A stretch of 28,212 nt of DNA from a virus. The notes beneath the pieces are model-generated. The model had not been told where the DNA came from. It did not search any database and saw only the letters and a program-made list of their open reading frames with translations. The position numbers and the translations under genes are program-made. The stretch covers positions 1 to 28,212 of IMG/VR virus record IMGVR_UViG_3300030116_008157, one strand, 5' to 3'. The number at the start of each line of letters is the position of its first letter. Positions within the stretch are counted from its first letter, which is position 1. Below, piece by piece: positions 6,913 through 13,316 of the stretch.

Positions 6913-7304
6913 ATTTTTACCTTGCCTTGTATATATGCATCCATCATTAATTTATCTATATCTTTCGAAATACTTGTTGGTAATTCTCCAAAGACTAATT
7001 TTGTTCTGAGCTTTTGCTCTATCTTAGTTTCAACTTGTTCTAGTTCTTTAACTCTTTTCCTAAGTTGTCTAACTTCCTCAGCCCATCTTTGTCTTTTATT
7101 AAATTCAACTTCATATTTGTATTTCAACCAAACATAATGACTTATTATGGTACTTCTGCCAACTGATCCTGTAATCCAACTCATAATAGTTTTATCTCCT
7201 ACAGGTGTTGCAGCTGTTTGCCTGCTATTAATTACAGACTTATGCTTTGGAAACCTGTGAATTGGATGTTTAGGCTCTTTAAATTTAAAAGCTCTAGGTT
7301 TCAT
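6909..7304 (-). CDS. Basic coiled-coil protein (131 aa)
   Basis: The first 40 residues are strongly basic, the middle has a Trp/Tyr-rich segment, and residues about 70-105 form a probable coiled coil (E-E-V-R-Q-L-R-K-R-V-K-E-L-E). No family recognised; basic arm plus coiled coil would suit a DNA-associated structural or regulatory protein. Start overlaps the upstream stop as ATGA. Confidence 0.6.
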   Translation of the reverse strand: MKPRAFKFKEPKHPIHRFPKHKSVINSRQTAATPVGDKTIMSWITGSVGRSTIISHYVWLKYKYEVEFNKRQRWAEEVRQLRKRVKELEQVETKIEQKLRTKLVFGELPTSISKDIDKLMMDAYIQGKVKI

Positions 7305-7468
7305 GATTGATCACTAAAGAGTTCATCTTCAACTTTTACATTTACAATTGTAAAATCATATTTGTAATGTAGTCCTTTTAAACTCTCCTCAGCATATTTT
7401 CTAGCTACCTTTTCATCCGGAGCTATGATCTGGATCTTACCCTCAAGTTCGAATATATATTTATTCAT
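7301..7468 (-). CDS. Small alpha/beta miniprotein (55 aa)
   Basis: A 55-aa ORF from ATG 7468, overlapping the preceding gene by 8 bases and the next by ATGA. The layout is strand (KYIFELEGKIQIIA), 'DEKVARKYAEES' helix, then strand (DFTIVNVKVE). The same strand / A-x-x-x-x-A-helix / strand plan recurs at 16505-16708, 26115-26300 and 26300-26473, as in many tiny phage proteins of unknown role. Confidence 0.65.
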   Translation of the reverse strand: MNKYIFELEGKIQIIAPDEKVARKYAEESLKGLHYKYDFTIVNVKVEDELFSDQS

Positions 7469-7658
7469 CAGAGTAATCCTTAGTCTTTACTGTATATTGA
7501 ATGTCAAAAGCTTTTACGCCATCTTTTTTCAATTTACGATCAATATGTTGTAAAGCCATTTTTCTGCCATCATGATCGTTATGTTCCCACTCTTCTGCAA
7601 ACTCCTCAATAATAATTGAGTCAGCAATAGTGAAATGAACAGTGTGTGTTCTTTGCAT
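7461..7658 (-). CDS. Small alpha/beta protein (65 aa), first gene of the left operon
   Basis: First gene downstream of the divergent promoter region at about 7.7 kb. It has N-terminal strands (THTVHFTIADS), a charged helix and a C-terminal strand (FDIQYTVKT). Ribosome site GAGAGGAC. The leader contains the ACAGACAA box shared with the accessory units further right. No family recognised; as the leader gene of the replication operon it could be regulatory. Confidence 0.62.
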   Translation of the reverse strand: MQRTHTVHFTIADSIIIEEFAEEWEHNDHDGRKMALQHIDRKLKKDGVKAFDIQYTVKTKDYSDE

Positions 7659-7683
7659 ATTTGTCCTCTCTTGTACTTCTTAA

Positions 7684-7704
7684 TTGTCTGTACATTAAAT
7701 TGTA
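7684..7704 (-). promoter_or_regulatory. Leftward promoter -10 and AGACAA leader box
   Basis: Minus strand: TACAAT (7704-7699) as -10 and ACAGACAA (7691-7684) in the leader of the left operon. The -35 region is poor, suggesting an activated or repressed promoter. Confidence 0.45.
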
Positions 7705-7712
7705 ATTGGAAG

Positions 7713-7741
7713 TTGCCAATCTCCCATAACATAACTATAGT
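7713..7741 (+). promoter_or_regulatory. Rightward promoter for the HTH/annealing operon
   Basis: TTGCCA (7713-7718), 17-bp spacer with a TCTCC element, TATAGT (7736-7741); the leader ACGCAAGA resembles the ACGCAAGACA leader at 21.3 kb. It overlaps the leftward promoter region, so one regulator could control both arms. Confidence 0.55.
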
Positions 7742-7777
7742 GGATAATACATATTACGCAAGAATAAAGGAGAGAAT

Positions 7778-7999
7778 ATGAAATCGAATCCTTGGTCAAT
7801 CGAGGAGTCACCGGTAGGTGTGCATGAAATTGCAGATCTACTTGGATGTTCACGACAATCAGTAAGTTCTTGGCAGGTGAGGAAACAATTTCCTGAGCCT
7901 GATGGAACTGTAGGTGGTGGCAAAGTTAGATTATGGAAAAGAGAAACTGTAATCAAATGGGCTAACGCTACAGGTCGTAACAAGAATGGAGCGATATAA
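7778..7999 (+). CDS. HTH DNA-binding regulator (AlpA/Xis-like)
   Basis: A 73-aa protein with a classic HTH: V-H-E-I-A-D-L-L-G-C-S-R-Q-S-V-S-S-W near residues 14-31, then F-P-E-P-D and a 'GGGKVRLWKRETVIKWA' wing, as in MerR/AlpA/excisionase-like small regulators. It has a good AAAGGAGAG ribosome site. Being first gene of the rightward operon at the divergent promoter region, it is the best visible candidate for a regulator of both arms, possibly also a ligand of the dispersed motifs further right (inference). Confidence 0.75.
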   Translation: MKSNPWSIEESPVGVHEIADLLGCSRQSVSSWQVRKQFPEPDGTVGGGKVRLWKRETVIKWANATGRNKNGAI

Positions 8000-8002
8000 A
8001 AA

Positions 8003-8911
8003 GTGTCAGTGCAAGATACTAATCTTGAATGGGCAGAAAACATGGATGTTGTCTTTGGCAAAAATGGTTGGAGACAAATTCCACATTATAAAATAGGAGA
8101 ATCGAGAGAGATGAAATCAGAACAAATAAATCCTGAGGATGTTGAAGTGGTTGTAGTCGATGAGCCAGATCTGGCTGAAATCGAAGTTGCACCGAGTGTG
8201 GAACTAGCAACAAATATCTTTGGAACTACAAATCCAAAAGACTTTGTAGCCAAATCACAAGAATATGCCTCAGCATTAGTAGAAGTAGTAGAGAATCAAA
8301 ATCTATTTGCTTTGATCCAAGGCAAGAAGTATGTAACTTTTGAAGGTTGGCAATTCTTAGGATCAATGTTACCTACTGCTATAACTCCACAAACAGAGTG
8401 GACTGTAGAAGTAAAAGATGAGAACACAGGAGAGGTATTAGGCTTTAAGACTCGTGTTGTTGCCAAAGATGTAAATGGTAATGAGCGTGGGGCAGCCGAA
8501 TCAGTCTGCATGTATTCCGAGAAAAATTGGAGAGGCAAAGATGCAAATCATCTTATGTCTATGGCGCAAACTCGTGCTAGCTCCAAAGCATTAAGAATGG
8601 CATTATCATCTATTGTTAAGTTGGCAGGATTTGAGCCAACACCAAAAGAGGAAATGGATGGTATCAATGCAGAAAACAGTTTCAATTCAAATAAAAAAGA
8701 ATTTAAGAAAACTATTCCAAATCCGGAGACAACTTCAGATACAGGCGAGAGACAAGCTACAGATAAGCAAGTCGCATTCCTAAAAAAATTAGTTATGCAA
8801 AAACCTGATCATGAAGTATCCCAGGATCCAAAAGTAATTGATGGATTGGCTAATGGTAATTTACCTTTTGAATTAGCAAAAGTTTCAATTGATCAGTTAT
8901 TGAACACTTAA
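8003..8911 (+). CDS. Single-strand-annealing-like recombination protein
   Basis: A 302-aa protein from a GTG at 8003 (GGAG 11 bases upstream); an ATG at 8111 behind AGGAGA is an alternative. The centre matches a family common in actinobacteria and their phages: 'KKYVTFEGWQFLGSML', 'ERGAAESVCM', then the signature M-A-Q-T-R-A-S-S-K-A-L-R-M-A-L with L-A-G-F-E-P-T-P. I associate it with Rad52/Sak-like annealing proteins. A C-terminal helical part after a Ser/Thr-rich linker ('DKQVAFLKKL') is also usual in the family. It fits an SSB-linked recombination role. Confidence 0.6.
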   Translation: MSVQDTNLEWAENMDVVFGKNGWRQIPHYKIGESREMKSEQINPEDVEVVVVDEPDLAEIEVAPSVELATNIFGTTNPKDFVAKSQEYASALVEVVENQNLFALIQGKKYVTFEGWQFLGSMLPTAITPQTEWTVEVKDENTGEVLGFKTRVVAKDVNGNERGAAESVCMYSEKNWRGKDANHLMSMAQTRASSKALRMALSSIVKLAGFEPTPKEEMDGINAENSFNSNKKEFKKTIPNPETTSDTGERQATDKQVAFLKKLVMQKPDHEVSQDPKVIDGLANGNLPFELAKVSIDQLLNT

Positions 8912-8928
8912 ATAGTAAACTACAGTAG

Positions 8929-9828
8929 ATGGCTTATATACCTGAACTTAAACTTGGGACAGAGGATACACTCGAAAGAGATAGAGATCTTAGAGTGCTT
9001 AGTTTAGGTGCAGGTGTACAGTCATCTACTGTTTTGTTTAAAATGTTACATGGCGAGATAGAGCCACCTGATGTAATAATATTTTCGGACACAGGCAACG
9101 AGCCTCAACAAGTGTACGAATGGTTAGATTATTTAAAAACACACATAGATAAATCCGGTATTCCTTTTCATATTGTCAGAAATGAACAAAACCTGGGCAA
9201 TATAGTCAAAGATTTTCAGGCTGAATCAGGTAGGCATTCACTATTACCTTTACATATAAGAAGAAATGATGATACCTTAGGTTTGGCTATGAGGACATGT
9301 ACCTCAGAATATAAAATAAAACCTTTACAAAAGTGGTTACGAGATTACTTTGATGTAACTTACTTGAGATCTAAACACATAGAAATGGTTATGGGCATAT
9401 CTTTTGATGAATTACAGAGAGTAAAGCAAGCACCAATAAAATGGCAAGTAAATTGTTATCCATTAGTAGAAAATGAAATAACAAGACAACAATGCAAAGA
9501 TTGGATGAAAGATCAAGGATATCCACCTCCACCAAGATCAGCTTGTATTATATGTCCTTTTCATGATGCTGAAGAGTGGCTACACATCAAAAATACAAGC
9601 CCTGAAGAATTTGAACAAGCAATTGAATTTGATGAGTGGTTAAGATCCCCAAATTCTACAAGTGTTGGTTTAGATAAATTTAAAGAAATTAATACAGAAT
9701 CTAATGCTTACCTTTATAGAGGTCGTGTACCTCTCAAATCTGTAGATCTGGAGGCAGCGGTAAAAGAAAAACACGATCATGCTTGGACACTTTTTGATGA
9801 TGAGTGCGAAGGCATGTGTGGTGTATGA
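8929..9828 (+). CDS. PP-loop ATPase, PAPS-reductase/DndC-like (paralogue 1)
   Basis: A 299-aa protein. PP-loop variant S-L-G-A-G-V-Q-S-S-T at 25-34, 'DTGNEP' after strand 2, then C124 in 'RTCTSEYKIKP', 'MGISFDE..R' and C206-x2-C209 (S-A-C-I-I-C-P-F). The Cys set could hold an Fe-S cluster. The superfamily activates substrates by adenylation for sulfur chemistry (PAPS reductase, DndC); the phage branch has no settled role. A second copy follows with a 4-base overlap and a DNA methyltransferase lies downstream, suggesting nucleic-acid modification. No clear ribosome site before the ATG. Confidence 0.8.
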   Translation: MAYIPELKLGTEDTLERDRDLRVLSLGAGVQSSTVLFKMLHGEIEPPDVIIFSDTGNEPQQVYEWLDYLKTHIDKSGIPFHIVRNEQNLGNIVKDFQAESGRHSLLPLHIRRNDDTLGLAMRTCTSEYKIKPLQKWLRDYFDVTYLRSKHIEMVMGISFDELQRVKQAPIKWQVNCYPLVENEITRQQCKDWMKDQGYPPPPRSACIICPFHDAEEWLHIKNTSPEEFEQAIEFDEWLRSPNSTSVGLDKFKEINTESNAYLYRGRVPLKSVDLEAAVKEKHDHAWTLFDDECEGMCGV

Positions 9829-10658
9829 GATTATCTCTTAAAGAAACAGATAGGGATTTAGATTTAAAAGTATTATCGCTTGGTGCAGGAGTTCAAAGCT
9901 CTACTGTTTTACTAAAAATGTTAAACGATGAAATACCTAAAGCAGATATAGCTATCTTTGCTGATACCGGTAATGAGCCAAAAGCAGTCTACGAATACTT
10001 GGAATATCTTAAGAAATTATCTATAAACAAAATTCCTATTTATACAGCACATAAATCAAATATTGTAAAAGATGCACTGTCAGAAGAATCTAAAGGAACA
10101 AACAAAGGATTCTTGACTATGCCTGTTTATGGAAGAAAACCTGATGGTAAAAAGACTATGGGAAGAAGACAATGCACAAGTGACTATAAAATTAGGCCAA
10201 TACATAAAAAAATTAGAGAAGTTATGGGCATAAAGAGTTTAAAAGGTAGAGTTATAGAAATATCTATGGGAATAAGCACAGATGAAATACAAAGAGCCAA
10301 ACGCCCAACATTTCAATGGGCAATAAATTATTATCCTTTACTTGAATTAGATATGAGCAGAGATGATTGTAAACAATATGTAAAACAAAATAAAACTAAA
10401 CAACCACCCAGATCAGCGTGTATAGTATGTCCTTATCATTCAAACGAAGAGTGGTCTGATATGAAAGAAAATTATCCTGAAGAATTTAATGAAGCAGTAG
10501 CCTTTGATCGTGCAATCAGAGATATTGACAGTAGTGGAGTTAAAAATTATTTACATAGTAGCTTAATACCTTTAGAAGATGTAAACTTTAAAGATAAGGT
10601 AGATATCTATAGTGGAAGTCTATTTGATGATGAATGTGAGGGAATGTGTGGTGTTTAA
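9825..10658 (+). CDS. PP-loop ATPase, PAPS-reductase/DndC-like (paralogue 2)
   Basis: A 277-aa protein. I use the ATG at 9825 (ATGA overlap) because an upstream frame from 9804 reads back into the first copy. It has the same motifs: S-L-G-A-G-V-Q-S-S-T at 18-27, 'DTGNEP', C117 in 'RQCTSDYKIRP', 'MGISTDEIQRAK', and C199-x2-C202. Both copies end in identical D-D-E-C-E-G-M-C-G-V, a 10-residue tail with two more Cys. Tandem duplication with divergence suggests two specificities or a heteromer acting in sulfur-type modification chemistry (inference). Confidence 0.8.
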   Translation: MRLSLKETDRDLDLKVLSLGAGVQSSTVLLKMLNDEIPKADIAIFADTGNEPKAVYEYLEYLKKLSINKIPIYTAHKSNIVKDALSEESKGTNKGFLTMPVYGRKPDGKKTMGRRQCTSDYKIRPIHKKIREVMGIKSLKGRVIEISMGISTDEIQRAKRPTFQWAINYYPLLELDMSRDDCKQYVKQNKTKQPPRSACIVCPYHSNEEWSDMKENYPEEFNEAVAFDRAIRDIDSSGVKNYLHSSLIPLEDVNFKDKVDIYSGSLFDDECEGMCGV

Positions 10659-10836
10659 AAGATTTTTAGAGTGGGAACAAAAAGTATTCTCTGCTCCCTA
10701 CAATTGGCTAATTAAAAAAGGCATTATCGCTGTTTTAGAAATTTCTGAAAAGATTTACTTAACTTTTGAAGACTTGTATGATTCTAAATACAATGAAGAA
10801 TACAGAGGCAATCCTAATTTTCCTGGAGATGACTAA
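10651..10836 (+). CDS. Small protein of unknown function (61 aa)
   Basis: Reads out of the end of the second PP-loop gene. I favour the GTG at 10651 (GAGGGA 7 bases upstream) over ATGs inside the upstream gene at 10612 and 10630. It has an aromatic, amphipathic N-terminal half and an acidic C-terminus. It ends as TAATG on a 15-aa ORF. No family recognised. Confidence 0.5.
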   Translation: MFKRFLEWEQKVFSAPYNWLIKKGIIAVLEISEKIYLTFEDLYDSKYNEEYRGNPNFPGDD

Positions 10837-10883
10837 TGTTTTGTGAAGATTATGGATGGGATGATTTAGATGAGGAGTTATGA
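10836..10883 (+). CDS. 15-residue ORF coupled to the methyltransferase
   Basis: TAATG start on the previous stop, ATGA stop on the methyltransferase start, 15 acidic residues (M-F-C-E-D-Y-G-W-D-D-L-D-E-E-L), with GGAG upstream. Its codons also carry the GAGGAG ribosome site of the next gene, so its likely function is translational coupling. Confidence 0.4.
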   Translation: MFCEDYGWDDLDEEL

Positions 10884-11485
10884 AAATACTTAATTTATAT
10901 GCAGGCATTGGGGGAAATAGAAAATATTGGGGATCTGAACACGAAATTACTGCTGTAGAACTTGATCCAAATATTGCAAAGATATATCAAGATTTATATC
11001 CACAAGATGAGATGGTAGTAGGAGATGCACATCAATATTTACTAGAAAACTTTAAAGATTATGATTTTATATGGAGCAGTCCTCCATGTCCAACACATAG
11101 TAGAATGGTTTTTTTGCTAAATCAAAAGGAAACATATCAACTTAAATATCCTGATATGAGTTTGTATCAAGAAATAATCATATTACAAAAGCTTTTTAAA
11201 GGTTTTTATGTAGTTGAGAATGTAATTAGCTATTATGATCCACTAATTGAGCCACAAAGGTCAGGGAATCATTATTTTTGGGCTAATTTTCTCATTCCTA
11301 TACTAGATGACACTGATCGGAAGAAGGTCAGGAACGATAAAGGCTACACACTTGCAAAAAAGATGGAAGATAAAGGTATTTTTATTGAAAATTTTTATGA
11401 TTACAAAGGAGATAAAAGGACTCTCCTGAATAATGCAATTGAGCCTGAATTAGGCGAATTGATCCTCAAATCTTTACAAATGTAA
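10880..11485 (+). CDS. Small phage C5-type DNA methyltransferase
   Basis: A 201-aa protein. 'ILNLYAGIGGNRKYWG' is the SAM-binding motif I. 'AVELDP' is motif II; 'DFIWSSPPCPTHSRM' carries the Pro-Cys motif IV (Cys70), and 'VVENVISYY' is motif VI-like. This short form is common in tailed phages and lacks a large target-recognition domain. It follows the two PP-loop genes in the operon, with GAGGAG before the ATG. It probably methylates cytosine to protect or mark phage DNA. Its last codons lie in the 43-bp inverted repeat. Confidence 0.8.
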   Translation: MKILNLYAGIGGNRKYWGSEHEITAVELDPNIAKIYQDLYPQDEMVVGDAHQYLLENFKDYDFIWSSPPCPTHSRMVFLLNQKETYQLKYPDMSLYQEIIILQKLFKGFYVVENVISYYDPLIEPQRSGNHYFWANFLIPILDDTDRKKVRNDKGYTLAKKMEDKGIFIENFYDYKGDKRTLLNNAIEPELGELILKSLQM

Positions 11486-11509
11486 AACATATATCCTGTG
11501 TATACGATA
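11467..11509. repeat. Right copy of 43-bp perfect inverted repeat
   Basis: Exact reverse complement of 1-43. It encodes the K-S-L-Q-M end of the methyltransferase and continues 24 bases past its stop, ending just before a perfect 20-bp terminator palindrome. Confidence 0.95.
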
Positions 11510-11512
11510 AGA

Positions 11513-11538
11513 AGCCCCCAGATCTGGGGGCTTTTTAT
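11513..11538 (+). terminator. Rho-independent terminator of the rightward operon
   Basis: A perfect 20-bp palindrome (AGCCCCC, central CCAGATCTGG overlap, GGGGGCT) followed by five Ts. It contains a BglII-type AGATCT core also found as a free palindrome elsewhere. Confidence 0.85.
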
Positions 11539-11594
11539 ATAATTTCAGTTGCTGCTGTTTGTCCGAGAGAGAACATTCATATATATCATAACAT

Positions 11595-11708
11595 GGGATT
11601 GAAAATGTCACTTAATGTTATAAAAAAAATATGGGATTGAAAATTTGCCTTAATATGGGATTGAAAATGAGTCATAAGGGAAAATGGGATTGAAAATGTC
11701 CTCTAATG
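11595..11708 (+). repeat. Four copies of the 23-bp intergenic motif
   Basis: GGGATTGAAAAT starts at 11595, 11633, 11657 and 11686, each followed by a variable pentamer and TTAATG/TAATG-like end. All are on the plus strand. Steps are 38, 24 and 29 bp, so this is not a regular array. Confidence 0.85.
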
Positions 11709-11754
11709 TCCAAAAAAATAAACCAGATCTGGAGTTTACCGGTGGCGATAGAAT

Positions 11755-11792
11755 AAAAAAAAGGCTCCAGGATCACCTAGAGCCTTTTTCCG
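11755..11792 (-). terminator. Bidirectional terminator
   Basis: AAGGCTC (11761-11767) pairs with GAGCCTT (11780-11786), with an A-run on the left and T-run on the right. It can end the leftward gene at 11806. Confidence 0.8.
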
Positions 11793-11805
11793 ACATGGAG
11801 GAAGT

Positions 11806-12129
11806 TCAAAACGCTTGAACTATCCAACCTTTAGGCACTACTGCCTTAGCCTCCAAATCGTAACCTTCAAAAGGTATTACAGAAGTCTGTTCTTGTAATT
11901 CTTCGATAGATTCCACGCTGTAATCATTTTTTAGATCCTCAAAATCGTTATATTCTGAGAAATCGCACCTGATCGCTATAGGATCCATCAATATATCTTG
12001 GCCTGATCCTTGGGAGATATCCTCCAGGTACCAATAAAGAGCGCTAGCGCCATCTCTACTAAAGCCATGATTTTCTTGTGCCATCGTATGCACAAAGCTT
12101 GATTCTTCTACAACATCAATAATTGCCAT
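11806..12129 (-). CDS. Conserved phage protein of unknown function (107 aa)
   Basis: I set the start at 12129, behind TTGGAGGAAAA; the longer frame to 12168 runs into promoter sequence. The pattern 'SRDGASALYWYLEDI', 'MDPIAIRCDFSEY', 'IEELQEQTSVI' and a C-terminal I-V-Q-A-F follows a widespread small phage/prophage family I know only as hypothetical. It stands alone as a transcription unit with its own promoter and terminator. Confidence 0.75.
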   Translation of the reverse strand: MAIIDVVEESSFVHTMAQENHGFSRDGASALYWYLEDISQGSGQDILMDPIAIRCDFSEYNDFEDLKNDYSVESIEELQEQTSVIPFEGYDLEAKAVVPKGWIVQAF

Positions 12130-12148
12130 TTTTTCCTCCAATTTTATA

Positions 12149-12191
12149 TTGTCTGTTATAACCATCATAACACTTTACCGGAGATATGCAA
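12149..12191 (-). promoter_or_regulatory. Accessory-zone promoter with CCGGTAAAG box
   Basis: Minus strand: TTGCAT (12191-12186), 4-bp gap, CCGGTAAAG (12181-12173), TATGAT (12169-12164; 16-bp spacer), ACAGACAA leader box (12156-12149), then GGAGG. Confidence 0.75.
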
Positions 12192-12222
12192 ACAAAATAA
12201 AATAATATCTTGGATCTAAACT

Positions 12223-12268
12223 CGGATTGAAAATGCATCATAATTGGGATTGAAAATGCGCCATAATG
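12223..12268 (+). repeat. Two head-to-tail copies of the 23-bp motif
   Basis: CGGATTGAAAAT at 12223 and GGGATTGAAAAT at 12246, exactly 23 bp apart. This abutting pair defines the unit length. Confidence 0.85.
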
Positions 12269-12291
12269 CACAAAAAAATAAATAAAAATAC

Positions 12292-12320
12292 AAAAATAAA
12301 AGGGAGCATAAGCTCCCTTC
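12292..12320 (-). terminator. Terminator for the Lys-rich microprotein unit
   Basis: AAGGGAGC (12300-12307), loop ATAA, GCTCCCTT (12312-12319); T-rich on the minus strand side. Confidence 0.8.
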
Positions 12321-12335
12321 TACTCGTTCCTTCCA

Positions 12336-12345
12336 GATCTGGAAG
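12336..12345. repeat. CCAGATCTGG-type palindrome
   Basis: The CCAGATCTGG palindrome extended to TTCCAGATCTGGAA lies just past the microprotein stop. The same decamer recurs at about 11518, 11724, 13752, 15308, 20490 and 22113. Confidence 0.6.
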
Positions 12346-12346
12346 G

Positions 12347-12442
12347 TTAACCCTTCTTTTTCTTTTTAGCCTTCTCCTTCTTGTTATGCTCGTAGGCTCT
12401 CATGTTCATCTCTAACAAGATCTCATTAATCACCCTAAACAT
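12347..12442 (-). CDS. Lys-rich microprotein (31 aa), family copy 1
   Basis: ATG at 12442 overlaps the end of the 139-aa gene. The product begins M-F-R-V-I-N-E-I-L-L and has N-M-R-A-Y-E-H-N-K before a basic tail with K-K-K-K-K. It aligns over its whole length with the 29-aa product at 20655-20744, which is the main evidence that this tiny frame is real. Amphipathic helix plus polybasic tail suggests nucleic-acid or membrane contact; function unknown. Confidence 0.65.
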   Translation of the reverse strand: MFRVINEILLEMNMRAYEHNKKEKAKKKKKG

Positions 12443-12854
12443 TAGACTTCACCTGGTCATATTCTTTTTCCGCTGCCAAAAAGGCCTCCACGATCTCCTG
12501 ATTTAGATCATCAGGATCCCAAAAGATATCATCATATAGACCAACCTGGACATACTTCTCATAGTATTCTTCTCCAACCGGTCTGATCTCATACCAATTA
12601 TTACTATATACTTCTAGATCCTCATGCTCATCGGCATGAACATAATCTGCATCAGTTTTGATCTCTGTGATCTCACTTAGACAGTAATATATAGCCCCTT
12701 GGTAACCGATCTTTACTTCTCCATAGGGAGAGATCTCCCATTGTCTACCCTGGTACTCTACGACCTTGAGTGGAGTCCACTCTGTTGATCTATAGAATAA
12801 AGAGTCACGCCTGTTAGCCTCTGTTCTATCGCTAACTACTTTGTAATCGCTCAT
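12435..12854 (-). CDS. Acidic protein of unknown function (139 aa)
   Basis: Mixed beta-rich and acidic protein; the middle segment 'GRQWEISPYGEVKIGYQGAIYY' looks like a small beta sheet and the C-terminus is helical. ATG at 12854 overlaps the stop of the zinc-ribbon gene upstream (TCATGA), with AAGGAG before it. No family recognised. Confidence 0.65.
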   Translation of the reverse strand: MSDYKVVSDRTEANRRDSLFYRSTEWTPLKVVEYQGRQWEISPYGEVKIGYQGAIYYCLSEITEIKTDADYVHADEHEDLEVYSNNWYEIRPVGEEYYEKYVQVGLYDDIFWDPDDLNQEIVEAFLAAEKEYDQVKSNV

Positions 12855-13012
12855 GAATCACTCCTTAATTTATTACTTCTTTTTCTTTTTACACCTCTCC
12901 AGGATCCTACCTTTTTAAATAGATTCCAACAAGAAGTGCATTTACCCTCGCCTATAAAATATGTGGAGAGATCGTTCTCATCTCCACATATCATACAACT
13001 GTAATCGATCAT
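12851..13012 (-). CDS. Zinc-ribbon miniprotein with basic tail (53 aa)
   Basis: C-M-I-C at 6-9 and C-T-S-C at 25-28 form a four-Cys zinc site, followed by a strongly basic tail (K-R-K-R-S-N-K-L-R). It starts by ATGA overlap on the upstream gene's stop at 13009 and ends on the next start. A zinc ribbon with a basic tail is suited to nucleic-acid binding, e.g. RNA polymerase or ribosome contact, but that is inference. Confidence 0.65.
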   Translation of the reverse strand: MIDYSCMICGDENDLSTYFIGEGKCTSCWNLFKKVGSWRGVKRKRSNKLRSDS

Positions 13013-13215
13013 AATAACTTCTCCAGGTTAGGAGAGTTAGTATTGATTGCGAGAATAAAATCTGCATACTGCGCTTCATTAAGCTTTTCCTTAATGAGTC
13101 GATCAAGTATTTGAATTTCTTTACCCACTCCCATCACAGCATCTGCAATAGTAGTATCACAGTCTAACTGTCGTGCTTTGATCCTAAGAACTCTTAGGAC
13201 TTCATCTCTTTCCAT
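13009..13215 (-). CDS. Helical protein of unknown function (68 aa)
   Basis: All-helical, no Trp, with heptad-like Leu/Ile spacing. It has a strong AGGAGG site before the ATG at 13215 and an accessory-zone promoter upstream. First gene of a four-gene unit ending in the Lys-rich microprotein. Family not recognised. Confidence 0.68.
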   Translation of the reverse strand: MERDEVLRVLRIKARQLDCDTTIADAVMGVGKEIQILDRLIKEKLNEAQYADFILAINTNSPNLEKLL

Positions 13216-13232
13216 TTATATCCTCCTATAAA

Positions 13233-13266
13233 TTGTCTGTCTAATTAGTTTACCGGAGATTTGCAG
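13233..13266 (-). promoter_or_regulatory. Leftward accessory promoter overlapping a rightward one
   Basis: Minus strand: CTGCAA (13266-13261), CCGGTAAAC (13256-13248), ACAGACAA (13240-13233). The -10 (around TAATTA) is poorly spaced. The TTGCA hexamer is shared back to back with the rightward promoter. Confidence 0.55.
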
Positions 13267-13303
13267 TAAATCAAATTTATAGTACAATATTTATATCAGA
13301 CAA
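13261..13303 (+). promoter_or_regulatory. Rightward accessory promoter
   Basis: TTGCAG (13261-13266), 16-bp spacer, TACAAT (13283-13288), CAGACAA box (13297-13303), then GAGGAGG before the ATG at 13317. It shares its -35 hexamer with the opposite promoter. Confidence 0.7.
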
Positions 13304-13316
13304 AGAGGAGGAAAAA

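Larger units (their letters stand above)
11486..11805. other. Convergent intergenic control region
   Basis: No gene. It holds, in order: the end of the inverted repeat, a terminator for the rightward operon, four copies of the 23-bp GGGATTGAAAAT-type motif, an isolated CCAGATCTGG palindrome, a promoter-like CCGGTAAAC element and the terminator of the leftward gene ending at 11806. Confidence 0.7.
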
